Assembly (NCBI RefSeq): GCF_001514305.1
Contig: NZ_KQ949118.1
Span: 11,506 to 75,505 of the forward strand
Direction: 5' to 3'
Source: Streptomyces dysideae
GTDB lineage: Bacteria > Actinomycetota > Actinomycetes > Streptomycetales > Streptomycetaceae
Length of the DNA: 64,000 nt
Part shown: in pieces, positions 26,044 to 37,140 of the stretch
How positions within the stretch are numbered: position 1 is the stretch's first letter
How the letters are laid out: the number at the start of each line of letters is the position of its first letter
Translations under genes and position numbers: made by a program
Notes under the pieces: generated by a model
Databases searched by the model: none
The model's input: only the letters and a program-made list of their open reading frames with translations
Told to the model about the DNA's origin: nothing

Positions 26044-26475
26044 TCAGGCGAGCACCGCGGTGGGCGGTGCGCTCGGCCAGGTCATACGGATCAGGCCGCC
26101 GTGCTCCCCGGCGGTGACCTCGACGTCGTCGACGAGGCCACTGATGACCGCGAGGCCCATCTCGTCCTCCTCGGCCTCCGCGTCGTCGCCCGCGGAGCCG
26201 GGTGCCCGGTCTCCGGGGGCGGAACGCGGCGCCTCGTCGCCGACCTCGATGGAGAACTGCTTCTCCTCCTCGATCAGCAGCACCTTCACGGGCGCGGCGA
26301 TGCCGCCGCTCTGGTGCAGTCCGACGGCACGAGTACAGGCCTCGCCGACGGCGAGCCGGACCTCGTCGAGTACGGCCTCGTCCACTCCGGCCCTGCGCGC
26401 CACCGCTGCCGCCACCAACCGGGCGGTCCTGACGTGCTCGGGCAGCGCGCTGAAGCGGAGTTCAACGGTGGCCAT
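26044..26475 (-). CDS. RsbW-like anti-sigma factor homologue, partner gene of bldG
   Basis: The product has 143 aa with a GHKL/HATPase fold of the anti-sigma type (VELRFSALPEHVRTARLVA; LDEVRLAVGEACTRAVGLH). In RsbW/SpoIIAB the N-box reads EACTNA. Here residue 49 is Arg instead of the Mg-binding Asn, and the G1 box (EMGLAVI) is also poor, so ATP-dependent kinase activity is doubtful. It probably binds BldG or a sigma factor without phosphorylating. It lies 110 bp downstream of bldG on the same strand, and in S. coelicolor the pair is co-transcribed (from memory). Confidence 0.88.
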   Translation of the reverse strand: MATVELRFSALPEHVRTARLVAAAVARRAGVDEAVLDEVRLAVGEACTRAVGLHQSGGIAAPVKVLLIEEEKQFSIEVGDEAPRSAPGDRAPGSAGDDAEAEEDEMGLAVISGLVDDVEVTAGEHGGLIRMTWPSAPPTAVLA

Positions 26476-26585
26476 GCATCCCCCTCGGAACTACGGGCGT
26501 GCTGTCCGGAGGACCGGGCCGCCGAAAGCCCGGACCCCCTTCGTTTCACTTCTTCCGCCCCGGACACGGAGCCCGGGGCCTACGG

Positions 26586-26927
26586 TCAGTCGGTGGCCGC
26601 CACCGCTTCGTCGACCGAGGTGTGGATCGGGAACACCTTGGTCAGACCGGTGATGCGGAAGATCTTCAGAATGCGCTCCTGGTTGCAGACCAGGCGCAGC
26701 GAGCCCTCATGGGCACGCACACGCTTCAGGCCGCCGACCAGCACGCCGAGCCCGGTGGAGTCGAGGAAATCCACGCCCTCCATGTCTACGACGAGGTGGA
26801 AACTCCCGTCGTTCACCAGCTCGACCAGCTGCTCGCGCAGCTTGGGCGCGGTATATACGTCGATTTCACCACCGACCTCGACGACCGTACGATCGCCGAC
26901 GGTACGGGTCGACAGGGACAGGTCCAC
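26586..26927 (-). CDS. bldG: Anti-anti-sigma factor BldG
   Basis: The product is a 113-aa STAS-domain protein (MDLSLSTRTVGDRTVVEVGG). The phosphorylatable serine lies in DFLDSTGLGVLVGG (Ser57). Length and sequence match Streptomyces BldG, which is required for aerial mycelium formation and antibiotic production and acts by sequestering anti-sigma factors when dephosphorylated. The start is preceded by a purine-rich tract (GGAGGAT). Promoters should lie in the 82-bp gap shared with the divergent helicase. Confidence 0.97.
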   Translation of the reverse strand: MDLSLSTRTVGDRTVVEVGGEIDVYTAPKLREQLVELVNDGSFHLVVDMEGVDFLDSTGLGVLVGGLKRVRAHEGSLRLVCNQERILKIFRITGLTKVFPIHTSVDEAVAATD

Positions 26928-27009
26928 GGATCCTCCAGCACCTTGCTATCGAGCGGTCGTCCCATGGGACACCTCGGCTTGAAGCCCCCAGGACGGTTCG
27001 CCAGCCGCG

Positions 27010-30057
<3,048 letters not shown>

Positions 30058-30061
<4 letters not shown>

Positions 30062-30423
30062 GTCCCCGCCCCCACCGTCTCCTCCGCCGCCGCCACGGCC
30101 TCCTCCCGTACCTCGAAGGGCAGACCGCCCAGTACCGGCGGCTTCGCCACGACCACCACACGGACCTGGTCACCGTCCCGGCTGACCGTGACCGTCGCGC
30201 CGCGCGGGGCGGCGTCACGGGCCACCTCGACCACGGCGTCGGCTGGATCCTGGCGGGCCGCCGCGCGGGCGCCCGTCCGTGCCGCGTCCACACACTGGAT
30301 CTGCGCGGCCACCACGAGCAGCCCCCACACCAGCGCCATCGCGAACATCACCAGCACCGGCAGCACCACGGCCGACTCCGCCGTCACGAACCCCCGATCC
30401 GCCCGTCGCTCACATCCGCGCAT
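30058..30423 (-). CDS. tadE: TadE family minor pilin
   Basis: The product has 121 aa. A class III prepilin site reads DRG|FVTAESAVVLPVL with Glu at +5, followed by a hydrophobic helix (VMFAMALVWGLLVVAAQI) and the typical CVDAARTGARAAAR segment. It is a minor pilin processed by a prepilin peptidase. The ATG at 30423 is needed to keep the Gly of the cleavage site. It overlaps the DUF4244 stop by 14 bp and couples to the next gene by ATGA. Confidence 0.9.
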
Positions 30424-30628
30424 CGAGCGCCCGTTTCACCACGGCCTGCAGCTCCGCGCTGACCTGCCCGCTGGTCACGACCTTGTAGAGCACCGCGGCG
30501 AACGCCACCGCCGCGATGATCCCCATCGCGTACTCGGAGGTGACCATGCCCGCGTCCTTCCGCGCCCCGCACACCAGAGCGTGCAGCCGCGCCCGTACCG
30601 CCCGTACCGCCTGTACCGCCTTGTACAT
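30410..30628 (-). CDS. DUF4244 Flp-like pilin
   Basis: The product has 72 aa. A basic leader precedes the cleavage motif DAG|MVTSEYAMG (Glu +5, Tyr +6), as in Flp pilins, then a hydrophobic helix (IIAAVAFAAVLYKVV). It is the likely major pilus subunit. A GGGGGTTGAG Shine-Dalgarno sequence lies before ATG 30628. Confidence 0.9.
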   Translation of the reverse strand: MYKAVQAVRAVRARLHALVCGARKDAGMVTSEYAMGIIAAVAFAAVLYKVVTSGQVSAELQAVVKRALDARM

Positions 30629-30683
30629 CTCAACCCCCGTGAGGATCAGTTCCCTTGACTTCTGGTCGCTCGCTACCGGCTAC

Positions 30684-31472
30684 TCATCCACCGCCCCCTC
30701 CCAGCACCCCGTCCGCGAGCCCGATCACCACCGGCAGCACACCGACCGCGATGAACGCGGGCAGGAAGCACAGCCCCACCGGTGCGCTGACCGTCACGGC
30801 CGCCCTACGCGCGCGTGCCGCCGCCGTGCGCGTCCACTCGGCGCGGGCTTCCGCCGCGAGCCGCGCGACCGGTCCGGCCGCGGGAAGTCCGGACACGTCG
30901 GCCCGTTCCAGCAGCCGCGCCAGCGCCCCGGCCCCCGGCAGCGAGGCCAACTTCCGCCATGCCTCGCCCGGTTCGCCACCGAGCCGCACCTCGGCCGCAC
31001 CTCGCGCCAGCCCGTCTCCGACGGGACCGCCGAGGGCCTCACCCACGGCCTGCGCGGCGATCACCGGTCCGGCGCCGGCCGCGATACAGGCGGCCAGCAG
31101 GTCGGCGGCGAGCGGAAGTTGCCGAGCCACCTCACCGGCGTCGTACGCCTCCGCGACATCGCCGGCCACCTGCCGAAGCCGCCACCGCCACAACCCACCG
31201 CCGACGACCAGCCCCACGACCACACCGGCAACCCCGCCGACCAGCACCCACCCGGCACACACCGCCCCCACGACCGGCAGCCACCGCCGTACGCCGTCCC
31301 GCACCGCGAACCGCGACCGCCCCGGCGTCACCTCCACCTCCGCCAGCAGCTCCCCCAACCGCCGCCGAACCCTCCGCTCCAGCCGCACAGCCACCACCCA
31401 CCGCACCAGCCACCCCAGGACCAGCACACTCCCCACAGTCACCCCCAGCCTGTGGACAACTTCCGCACTCAC
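30684..31472 (-). CDS. tadC: Type II/IV secretion F-family membrane protein TadC
   Basis: The product has 262 aa and several membrane helices (VGSVLVLGWLVRWVVAV, VLVGGVAGVVVGLVVGGG, and LCFLPAFIAVGVLPVVIG at the end). The T2SSF core runs QLPLAADLLAACIAAGAGP through ARAEWTRTAAARARRAAVTVS. It pairs with TadB as the inner-membrane platform of the Tad machine. GTG 31472 was chosen for the GGAGGCGGC Shine-Dalgarno sequence. The frame extends upstream to 31649 through non-conserved arginine-rich sequence. Confidence 0.88.
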   Translation of the reverse strand: MSAEVVHRLGVTVGSVLVLGWLVRWVVAVRLERRVRRRLGELLAEVEVTPGRSRFAVRDGVRRWLPVVGAVCAGWVLVGGVAGVVVGLVVGGGLWRWRLRQVAGDVAEAYDAGEVARQLPLAADLLAACIAAGAGPVIAAQAVGEALGGPVGDGLARGAAEVRLGGEPGEAWRKLASLPGAGALARLLERADVSGLPAAGPVARLAAEARAEWTRTAAARARRAAVTVSAPVGLCFLPAFIAVGVLPVVIGLADGVLGGGGG

Positions 31473-31813
31473 GCCGCCTCCCACTCCTGGCCTCGCTCTG
31501 CTCCCGACCTCACGCCGCCTCCTCACCGGATACTCCCTGCGCCTGCCGACCTCGCCCCGGGCTGTGACCGCGCTGGTCACGCCGCTGCGCGAGAACCCGC
31601 GCTTCCTCGGCTGGCTGCGGGGCCGGATCGGCCGCTCCCGCATGGACATCCCTCTCCCGACCCCTCCCTGCTCCCGGCCTCACACCGCCGCCCTCTCCGG
31701 CCCCACGCCGCTCCACAGCCCCGCTGACGCCCTCACACGGCTCCAAGCCCCCGCGCCCGCCCGACGCCCGCCCGCACCCGTCCCAGCCCCACCCACGCCT
31801 ACTCCGACCGCCC
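31473..31813. other. 341-bp gap inside the tad operon with flanking direct repeats
   Basis: No minus-strand gene is supported here. A 21-bp motif beginning TGCTCCCG occurs at 31499-31519 and 31669-31689 (19 of 21 identical). The segment between reads sensibly on the plus strand (VTALVTPLRENPRFLGWLRG) with high GC3 but has no clear start. Confidence 0.45.
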
Positions 31814-32683
31814 TCACACCGCCGCCGCGCCCCGCACAATCCGCATCGCCCACCACATCCCCAGCCCCTCCAGCACCCCGCCGACCACCAGGCACCCCAG
31901 CCCCGCCCCGGTATGCAGCAGCACCCGCAACGGATCGGCGCCGAGCGCCACGCCAAGCAGCAACCCCAGGACCGGCAGCCCCGCGAGCATCACCGCGGTC
32001 GACCGGGCGCCGGCCAACTGAGCGCGCAGATCGGCCCGTTGATCCCGCTCGGCCCGCAACGCCGCCTCGAGCCGGTCCAGTCCGGCCGCGAGCCCCGCGC
32101 CCTGGTCCACGGCCACCCGCCAGCACGCCGCGAGCCCCGAAAGACCTTCCGCCCCCGGCTGCCGTGCCGCCGCCGCGAGTGCGCCCGGCACATCCCCGCC
32201 GAACCGCGCCGCCGCCAGCACCGCCGCCTGCGCCTCGCCGAGCCCGCCGGAGTCCCGCGTGGCCCGCAGCAACGCCTCCCCCGGCTGCCGCCCGGCCCGC
32301 ACCTCCCCGGCGAGCACTCCGCACAGCCCGATCACCGCGTCCCCGCGACGCTCCCGTGCCCGCCGCGCCTCCCCGGCCAGCCGCACCCGCCGCAGTACCG
32401 GCACGCCGGCCGCCCCCGCGACGACCGGCACCACCGAGGACCCCAGCACCGCCAGCACCAGCCCGACGACGACCGCCCACCACTCGGCCCGCAGCCGCCC
32501 CCGGATCCGCCGCAACTCCCCGGTCAGCTCCCGCCACCCGGGCGGCCCGACTCCGGCCACCCCGCCGCCCGCGAGCAGCAACTGCGCCCGCCGCGCCCCG
32601 GAGTTCCGCCCGCCGAGCAGCCACACCGCAGCCCCGACGCAGGCCACGGCCGCGCCCATCGACAGCTCACTCGTCCCGCTCAC
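31814..32683 (-). CDS. tadB: Type II/IV secretion F-family membrane protein TadB
   Basis: The product has 289 aa. N-terminal helices (MGAAVACVGAAVWLLGG; AEWWAVVVGLVLAVLGSSVV) lead into the T2SSF domain (GDAVIGLCGVLAGEVRAG, RQPGEALLRA). The C-terminal helices read VMLAGLPVLGLLLGVALG and LHTGAGLGCLVVGGVLEGLG. GTG 32683 overlaps the ATPase stop as GTGA and has GGGGGAGC upstream, so it is translationally coupled. Confidence 0.9.
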   Translation of the reverse strand: MSGTSELSMGAAVACVGAAVWLLGGRNSGARRAQLLLAGGGVAGVGPPGWRELTGELRRIRGRLRAEWWAVVVGLVLAVLGSSVVPVVAGAAGVPVLRRVRLAGEARRARERRGDAVIGLCGVLAGEVRAGRQPGEALLRATRDSGGLGEAQAAVLAAARFGGDVPGALAAAARQPGAEGLSGLAACWRVAVDQGAGLAAGLDRLEAALRAERDQRADLRAQLAGARSTAVMLAGLPVLGLLLGVALGADPLRVLLHTGAGLGCLVVGGVLEGLGMWWAMRIVRGAAAV

Positions 32684-34257
32684 CGCTCCCCCGTTCCGAC
32701 GTCCCGCAGCAGCCCCCGCAGCCGCTCCCAACCCCGCTCGTACGCGAACGCCTCCGCGCCCCACCGCAGCGCCGGCACCGTACGCACCAGTCCCGACGGA
32801 TCCCGCTCCAGCACGTGCACCTCGGCGATCCGCCGCCGCCCGGTCCGGTCGCGCACGAGATGCAGGACGACCGACAGCGCGGCCGCCAACTGGCTGTGCA
32901 GCGCGGCCCGGTCGAGCCCGGCCGCCGTGCCGAGCGCCTCCAGCCGGGCCGGTACATCGGCCGCGGCGTTGGCATGGACAGTGCCGCAGCCACCCTCGTG
33001 GCCGGTGTTCAGAGCAGCCAGCAGATGCACCACTTCGGGCCCGCGCACCTCACCCACGACCAACCGGTCCGGCCGCATCCGCAACGCCTGCCGCACCAGG
33101 TCCTCGAGGGTGACGAGGCCCGCGCCCTCCTGGTTGGCGGGCCGGCTCTCCAGGCGTACGACGTGCGGATGGTCGGGCCGCAGCTCCGCCGAGTCCTCGG
33201 CGAGCACGATCCGCTCCCCGGGCCCGACGAGCCCCAACAGGGCACTCAATAGCGTCGTCTTGCCGGTGCCGGTCCCGCCGCTGATGAGGAAGGACAGCCG
33301 TGCGTCGAGCAGCGCCCGCAGCACCCGGTCCCCGCCCGGCGGCACCGTCCCCGCCGCCACCAGCTCGTCGAGCGTGAACGCCCGTGGCCGTACGACCCGC
33401 AGCGACAGACAGGCGCAGCCCACGGCGACCGGTGGCAGCACCGCGTGCAGGCGAGTCCCGTCGGGCAGCCGCGCGTCGACCCACGGCCGCGCGTCGTCGA
33501 GGCGCCGCCCGGCGACCGCGGCCAGACGCTGCGCGAGTCGCCGTACGGCCGCCGCGTCGGGGAAGGCCACGGACGTCAACTCCAGCCCGCCGCCCCGGTC
33601 CACCCAGACCCGGTCCGGCCCCGACACCAGCACGTCGGTCACCGACGGATCGGCGAGCAGCGGCTCCAGCGGCCCGCTCCCCACCAGCTCGGACCGCAAC
33701 CGCTCGGCGGCACCGAGCACTTCGGCGTCCCCGAGCACCCGCCCCTGCTCCCGCAGCGCCTGCGCCACCCGCGCGGGCGTCGGCTCGCCCCCGCTCTCGG
33801 CCAGCCACTGCCGCACCCCGTCGAGCAGCCCGGGCGACATCTCCGAACCGCCCGCCGACGCCTGCCACCCGGACGACGCACTCACCAGGCCACCCGGCGT
33901 CTGCCATCCAGAGGCCCCAACCGCCGCCCCACCGGCTCCCCCAGGCGCCGAAGCCGCACCGGCCGCCCAAGGGCTGCCTCCAGGCCCGCGCGACGCACTC
34001 ACCGCCGCAGGAACGCCACCAGGCCCGTACGACGCCCCCACCAGGCCACCCGGCACCTGCCGCCCAGACACGGCAACCACCGCCCCACCAACTCCCCGAG
34101 GCGCCCACGACGCACCGGCCACCCCACGTCCCCCTCCAGGCCCGCGCGACGCAGCCGCCACCCCACGGCCCCCATCAAACCCGCGGGGCACACGCACCAC
34201 CCCACCAACACCACGAAGCCCGCGTGGCGCACCCACAACCCCCAACGCCGTACTCAC
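32680..34257 (-). CDS. cpaF: Tad secretion ATPase CpaF/TadA with Gly-rich N-terminal extension
   Basis: The product has 525 aa. Walker A is ISGGTGTGKTTLLSAL (about 325), followed by an Asp box (VLAEDSAELRP), a Walker B/His region (RPDRLVVGEVRGPEVVHLL) and HANAAADVPARLEAL. It is a hexameric motor that powers pilus assembly. Residues 1-about 135 are low-complexity Gly/Arg/Ser/Ala with loosely repeated units (RGVGG, SRGPGG, GWQTPGGLVSAS) not seen in the core family. GTG 34257 overlaps the upstream CpaE-like stop as GTGA. Confidence 0.93.
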   Translation of the reverse strand: MSTALGVVGAPRGLRGVGGVVRVPRGFDGGRGVAAASRGPGGGRGVAGASWAPRGVGGAVVAVSGRQVPGGLVGASYGPGGVPAAVSASRGPGGSPWAAGAASAPGGAGGAAVGASGWQTPGGLVSASSGWQASAGGSEMSPGLLDGVRQWLAESGGEPTPARVAQALREQGRVLGDAEVLGAAERLRSELVGSGPLEPLLADPSVTDVLVSGPDRVWVDRGGGLELTSVAFPDAAAVRRLAQRLAAVAGRRLDDARPWVDARLPDGTRLHAVLPPVAVGCACLSLRVVRPRAFTLDELVAAGTVPPGGDRVLRALLDARLSFLISGGTGTGKTTLLSALLGLVGPGERIVLAEDSAELRPDHPHVVRLESRPANQEGAGLVTLEDLVRQALRMRPDRLVVGEVRGPEVVHLLAALNTGHEGGCGTVHANAAADVPARLEALGTAAGLDRAALHSQLAAALSVVLHLVRDRTGRRRIAEVHVLERDPSGLVRTVPALRWGAEAFAYERGWERLRGLLRDVGTGER

Positions 34258-35366
34258 GCGCCCCCCGCCTCCAAAAGCGCCCGCTCCCAAAACCCCTTGC
34301 AGAACCGCGCCAGCGGCCCCCGCCCCGCCACCCCCGGCGGCTCCTTGCCCTCGTCCGGCCGGAGCAGCCCCGACTCGACCGGCACCTCGCCCGCCAGTGG
34401 CAGCCCGAGCAGCCGGGCCACCTCACGGTCGTCGAGGCCGGGTGCGTACGGCCCGCGTACCGCCACCCGCAGGTCCCGCAGGACCATCCCGACCGCGGAG
34501 GCGACCCGTCCCGCCGCGGCGACGGCGCGGAGTTCCGCGGGGACCACGAGGATCCCGAGGTCGAGCTGGGCGAGCGCCTCGGCGACCCCGTCGTCGATAC
34601 GGCGCGGCAGGTCGACGACGACCGTGCCGCCCCGGCGCCGGGCCGCGGCCAGCACCGCGCGGACCGCCTGCGGCGGGATGGCGACGCAGTCGCCGCGGTC
34701 CCAGCTGAGGACGCGCAGGGAGTGCAGCCGGGGCAGCGACTCCTCCAAGGCCCCGCCGCCGACCCGCCCGCGCGAGGCGGCGAACGCGGGCCAGCGCAGG
34801 CCCTCCGCGGTCTCTCCGCCGAGGAGTACGTCGAGTCCGCCGCCCAGCGGATCGGCGTCCACGAGGAGGCTGCGCAGCCCTTCACGCGCGGACGTGACGG
34901 CGAGGGCGCACGCGAGCGTGGACGCTCCGGCCCCGCCGCGGCCGCCGATGACGCCGACGGTGAGGGCGGGCCGGCCGACGCCCTCGGCGACGTCGGCGAT
35001 GCGGTCGACCAGCCACTGCTCCCCGTCGGGCAGCATCAGGACGTGGTCGGCGCCGATCTCGACGGCCCGCCGCCAGACCCCGGAGTCGTCCTGGTCCCGG
35101 CCGACCAGCACCACGCCTCTGCGGCGCGCGGCCCCGCGTACACGCCGTACGGCGTCGTCGCCGACCAGGACAAGCGGTGCCGCCTCCCAGCTGCTTCTCG
35201 GCTCCGGCACCCCGTGGTGGACCTCCGGTGTGGCGCCGGCGGCCGCGCACAGACGCAGCAGGTCGTCCAGCAGTTCGACGTCCTCCGTGACGATCAACGG
35301 CTTGCCGGGCCGCCCCGAGGCGGCGGGCGGCGGATCGTGTGTGACAGCTGCGGTCACGGCTGCCAT
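34254..35366 (-). CDS. CpaE-like protein of the helicase/secretion neighbourhood
   Basis: The product has about 370 aa. The N-terminal part is receiver-like (PLIVTEDVELLDDLLRL; EIGADHVLMLPDGEQWL) and is followed by a MinD/ParA-like ATPase domain. The deviant Walker motif reads GGRGGAGAST, so both signature lysines are replaced by Arg and Ala. VDADPLGGGLDVLLGG and VVVDLPRRIDDGV match the other switch regions. In Caulobacter, CpaE positions the pilus apparatus at the pole; a similar localising role here is inference. Possible starts are ATG 35366, GTG 35357 (GGGGG upstream) and ATG 35420. It is the first gene of the tad operon. Confidence 0.87.
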   Translation of the reverse strand: MAAVTAAVTHDPPPAASGRPGKPLIVTEDVELLDDLLRLCAAAGATPEVHHGVPEPRSSWEAAPLVLVGDDAVRRVRGAARRRGVVLVGRDQDDSGVWRRAVEIGADHVLMLPDGEQWLVDRIADVAEGVGRPALTVGVIGGRGGAGASTLACALAVTSAREGLRSLLVDADPLGGGLDVLLGGETAEGLRWPAFAASRGRVGGGALEESLPRLHSLRVLSWDRGDCVAIPPQAVRAVLAAARRRGGTVVVDLPRRIDDGVAEALAQLDLGILVVPAELRAVAAAGRVASAVGMVLRDLRVAVRGPYAPGLDDREVARLLGLPLAGEVPVESGLLRPDEGKEPPGVAGRGPLARFCKGFWERALLEAGGA

Positions 35367-35420
35367 CCCCCTTCGCTGCGTTGCTCGCGCGGCCCGCACG
35401 GCCCCGCGAATCCCAGACAT

Positions 35421-35699
35421 GTGGAGAACCGGCGACCGGCCTCCATATGAGCGGCCGATACGAACCGGCCAAACGCGCCCGACTAACCGGATCCGGCCAT
35501 GAACTCGCCGCGAGCGGGACGCGCTGGAATCACGGTGCAGCGATCCCGGAAATCTTGTGGATCTTGGTCGATATCTGTGGACAACTCAGCGGTTGTGAAT
35601 ATCGCCGTCACCCATACCGGTGACCCCCGTGCCACCCCCTGTGCGACTTCCACAGAGCAGCGCGACGGTTACGTACAGTGATGGATCACGGGCGCGCGG
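35421..35699 (-). promoter_or_regulatory. Probable tad operon upstream region
   Basis: There is no gene in this 280-bp stretch. It is A+T-enriched around 35530-35620 and reads away from the HAD gene. It presumably holds the tad promoter; no confident -35/-10 pair was picked. Confidence 0.35.
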
Positions 35700-35830
35700 A
35701 AGAGGCGGCCGCAGCCGCCTCGCGTCGGCCTCGCGGCCGTGGAGAGAAGGGGGGAAGGGGCGGGAAAACCCATCCGGACATGCGACGACCCCCGCCGGGG
35801 GGGAGAGCGGGGGTCGTCTCCACGGCCGAC
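35700..35830 (-). ncRNA. Probable 6C small RNA
   Basis: On the minus strand an 11-bp perfect stem (35784-35794 with 35808-35818, GACGACCCCCG) closes a loop with seven consecutive C. About 45 nt later a second C-run (CCCCTTCCCCCC) lies between the arms GGCCGTGGAGA and TCTCCACGGCC. A GC hairpin (35702-35721) followed by TTCC could terminate it. C-rich loops of at least six C on paired stems define the actinobacterial 6C RNA family. In S. coelicolor that RNA lies, from memory, in the equivalent place next to the tad locus. The exact ends and the promoter are not resolved. The targets of the family are unknown. Confidence 0.6.
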
Positions 35831-35952
35831 TCGGGGGGGGAGGAGCCGGACCGGGTTAGCACGGTCGCGAACGATCCGTGACTTCCATGGTGTACCCGAG
35901 AGGCCTCTCAGGCAAACCCACGCGCCCACCTTACGCCGAATGGGCTGCGCCT

Positions 35953-36786
35953 ATGCTCAAGCCTGTGGAAAACCACTCCTTGCCCCGCACAGCGGCCTTC
36001 TTTGACCTGGACAAGACGGTCATTGCGAAGTCGAGCACGCTCACCTTCAGCAAGTCGTTCTACCAAGGCGGTCTGATCAACCGCAGAGCCGTCCTGCGCA
36101 CCGCCTACGCCCAGTTCGTCTTCCTCGCGGGCGGCGCCGACCACGACCAGATGGAGCGGATGCGCGAGTACCTGTCCGCGCTGTGCCGCGGCTGGAACGT
36201 CCAGTTGGTCAAGGAGATCGTCGCCGAGACGCTGCACGACCTGATCGACCCGATCATCTACGACGAGGCCGCCTCCCTCATCGAGGAGCACCACATCGCC
36301 GGCCGCGACGTCGTGATCGTGTCCACGTCGGGCGCCGAGGTGGTCGAGCCGATCGGCGAACTCCTGGGCGCCGACCGGGTGGTGGCGACCCGCATGGTCG
36401 TGGGCGACGACGGCTGCTTCACCGGGGAGGTGGAGTACTACGCGTACGGCCCGACCAAGGCCGAGGCGGTCAAGGAGCTGGCCGAGTCCGAGGGGTACGA
36501 CCTCTCCCGCTGCTACGCATACAGCGACTCGGCGACGGACGTCCCGATGCTGGAGTCCGTGGGCCATCCGCACGCCGTGAACCCTGACCGCGCGCTGCGC
36601 CGGGAAGCCCTCGCGCGCGGGTGGCCGATTCTGGACTTCCACCGGCCGGTGCGGCTCAAGCAGCGGATTCCCACGTTCTCCGTGCCACCCCGTCCGGCAC
36701 TCGTCGCGGCGGCGGCGATAGGAGCCGCGGCGGCCACCGCGGGCCTCGTCTGGTACGCCAGTCGGCGCCGCGCGGCGATCGCCTGA
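35953..36786 (+). CDS. HAD-IB family phosphatase (SerB-like) with C-terminal membrane anchor
   Basis: The product has 277 aa. HAD motifs are FFDLDKTVI (nucleophile and acid Asp), VSTSG (motif II), GPTKAEA (Lys, motif III) and YSDSATDVPML (motif IV). The C1 cap (residues about 40-115) is helical. The end reads PALVAAAAIGAAAATAGLVW then basic residues, a tail anchor. It is related to phosphoserine phosphatase-like HAD-IB enzymes; the substrate is unknown. ATG 35953 (MLKPVENHS) is the likely start by family length, with in-frame alternatives back to 35878. There is no strong Shine-Dalgarno sequence. Confidence 0.87.
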   Translation: MLKPVENHSLPRTAAFFDLDKTVIAKSSTLTFSKSFYQGGLINRRAVLRTAYAQFVFLAGGADHDQMERMREYLSALCRGWNVQLVKEIVAETLHDLIDPIIYDEAASLIEEHHIAGRDVVIVSTSGAEVVEPIGELLGADRVVATRMVVGDDGCFTGEVEYYAYGPTKAEAVKELAESEGYDLSRCYAYSDSATDVPMLESVGHPHAVNPDRALRREALARGWPILDFHRPVRLKQRIPTFSVPPRPALVAAAAIGAAAATAGLVWYASRRRAAIA

Positions 36787-37076
36787 CCGACCGCTGCCCG
36801 TTTAACGCCTTTTTGAGAGTGAAAGTAAAGAACCGCAGCCAGCACTTCCGCTTGCTGCGGACCTGGAGTACAAAGGACTCAACGGCCCGCGAGACCAAGG
36901 ACATCCGAGAGGATCACCTTAAAAACGCATTTGGCCCCACGGACCGAGCATGGACACCGGGCACCCACGCGACGTCGACCCGTCGATTACGGGCCAGCCG
37001 CACCAGGGACGGGCAAAGTTTCCCGACCTGATGGGCAATATATCGAGGACGCTTGGTAACCCGGTGGACATGCCAG
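36787..37076. other. Intergenic stretch without a supported gene
   Basis: About 290 bp separate the HAD and Fic-like stops. The composition is less GC-rich than the flanks (TTTAACGCC, CCTTAAAAACGC). An ATG frame from 36950 (MDTGHPRDVDPSIT) is readable but lacks a Shine-Dalgarno sequence and runs into the next gene antisense. It was left unassigned. Confidence 0.4.
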
Positions 37077-37102
37077 CGGCGGTACGAGAACTCGTACCGC
37101 CG
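37077..37102. terminator. Bidirectional hairpin between convergent genes
   Basis: Two 12-nt perfect arms (CGGCGGTACGAG and its complement) flank AA. It lies 39 bp past the Fic-like stop (minus strand) and downstream of the HAD gene (plus strand). Confidence 0.7.
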
Positions 37103-37140
37103 CAACCTTTGTACGGCCCCCGGATGACGGCCTTGTCTCG

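Noticed and set aside
30655..33252. Plus-strand frame of 865 codons, Pro/Arg/Ala-rich
   Set aside because: It is a shadow of tadC, tadB and cpaF. Only the short patch at about 31530-31660 not covered by those genes was kept as an observation.
35784..35818. Plus-strand hairpin as a terminator or attenuator of the HAD gene
   Set aside because: No plus-strand gene lies upstream of it. The C-rich minus-strand loop fits a 6C RNA better.
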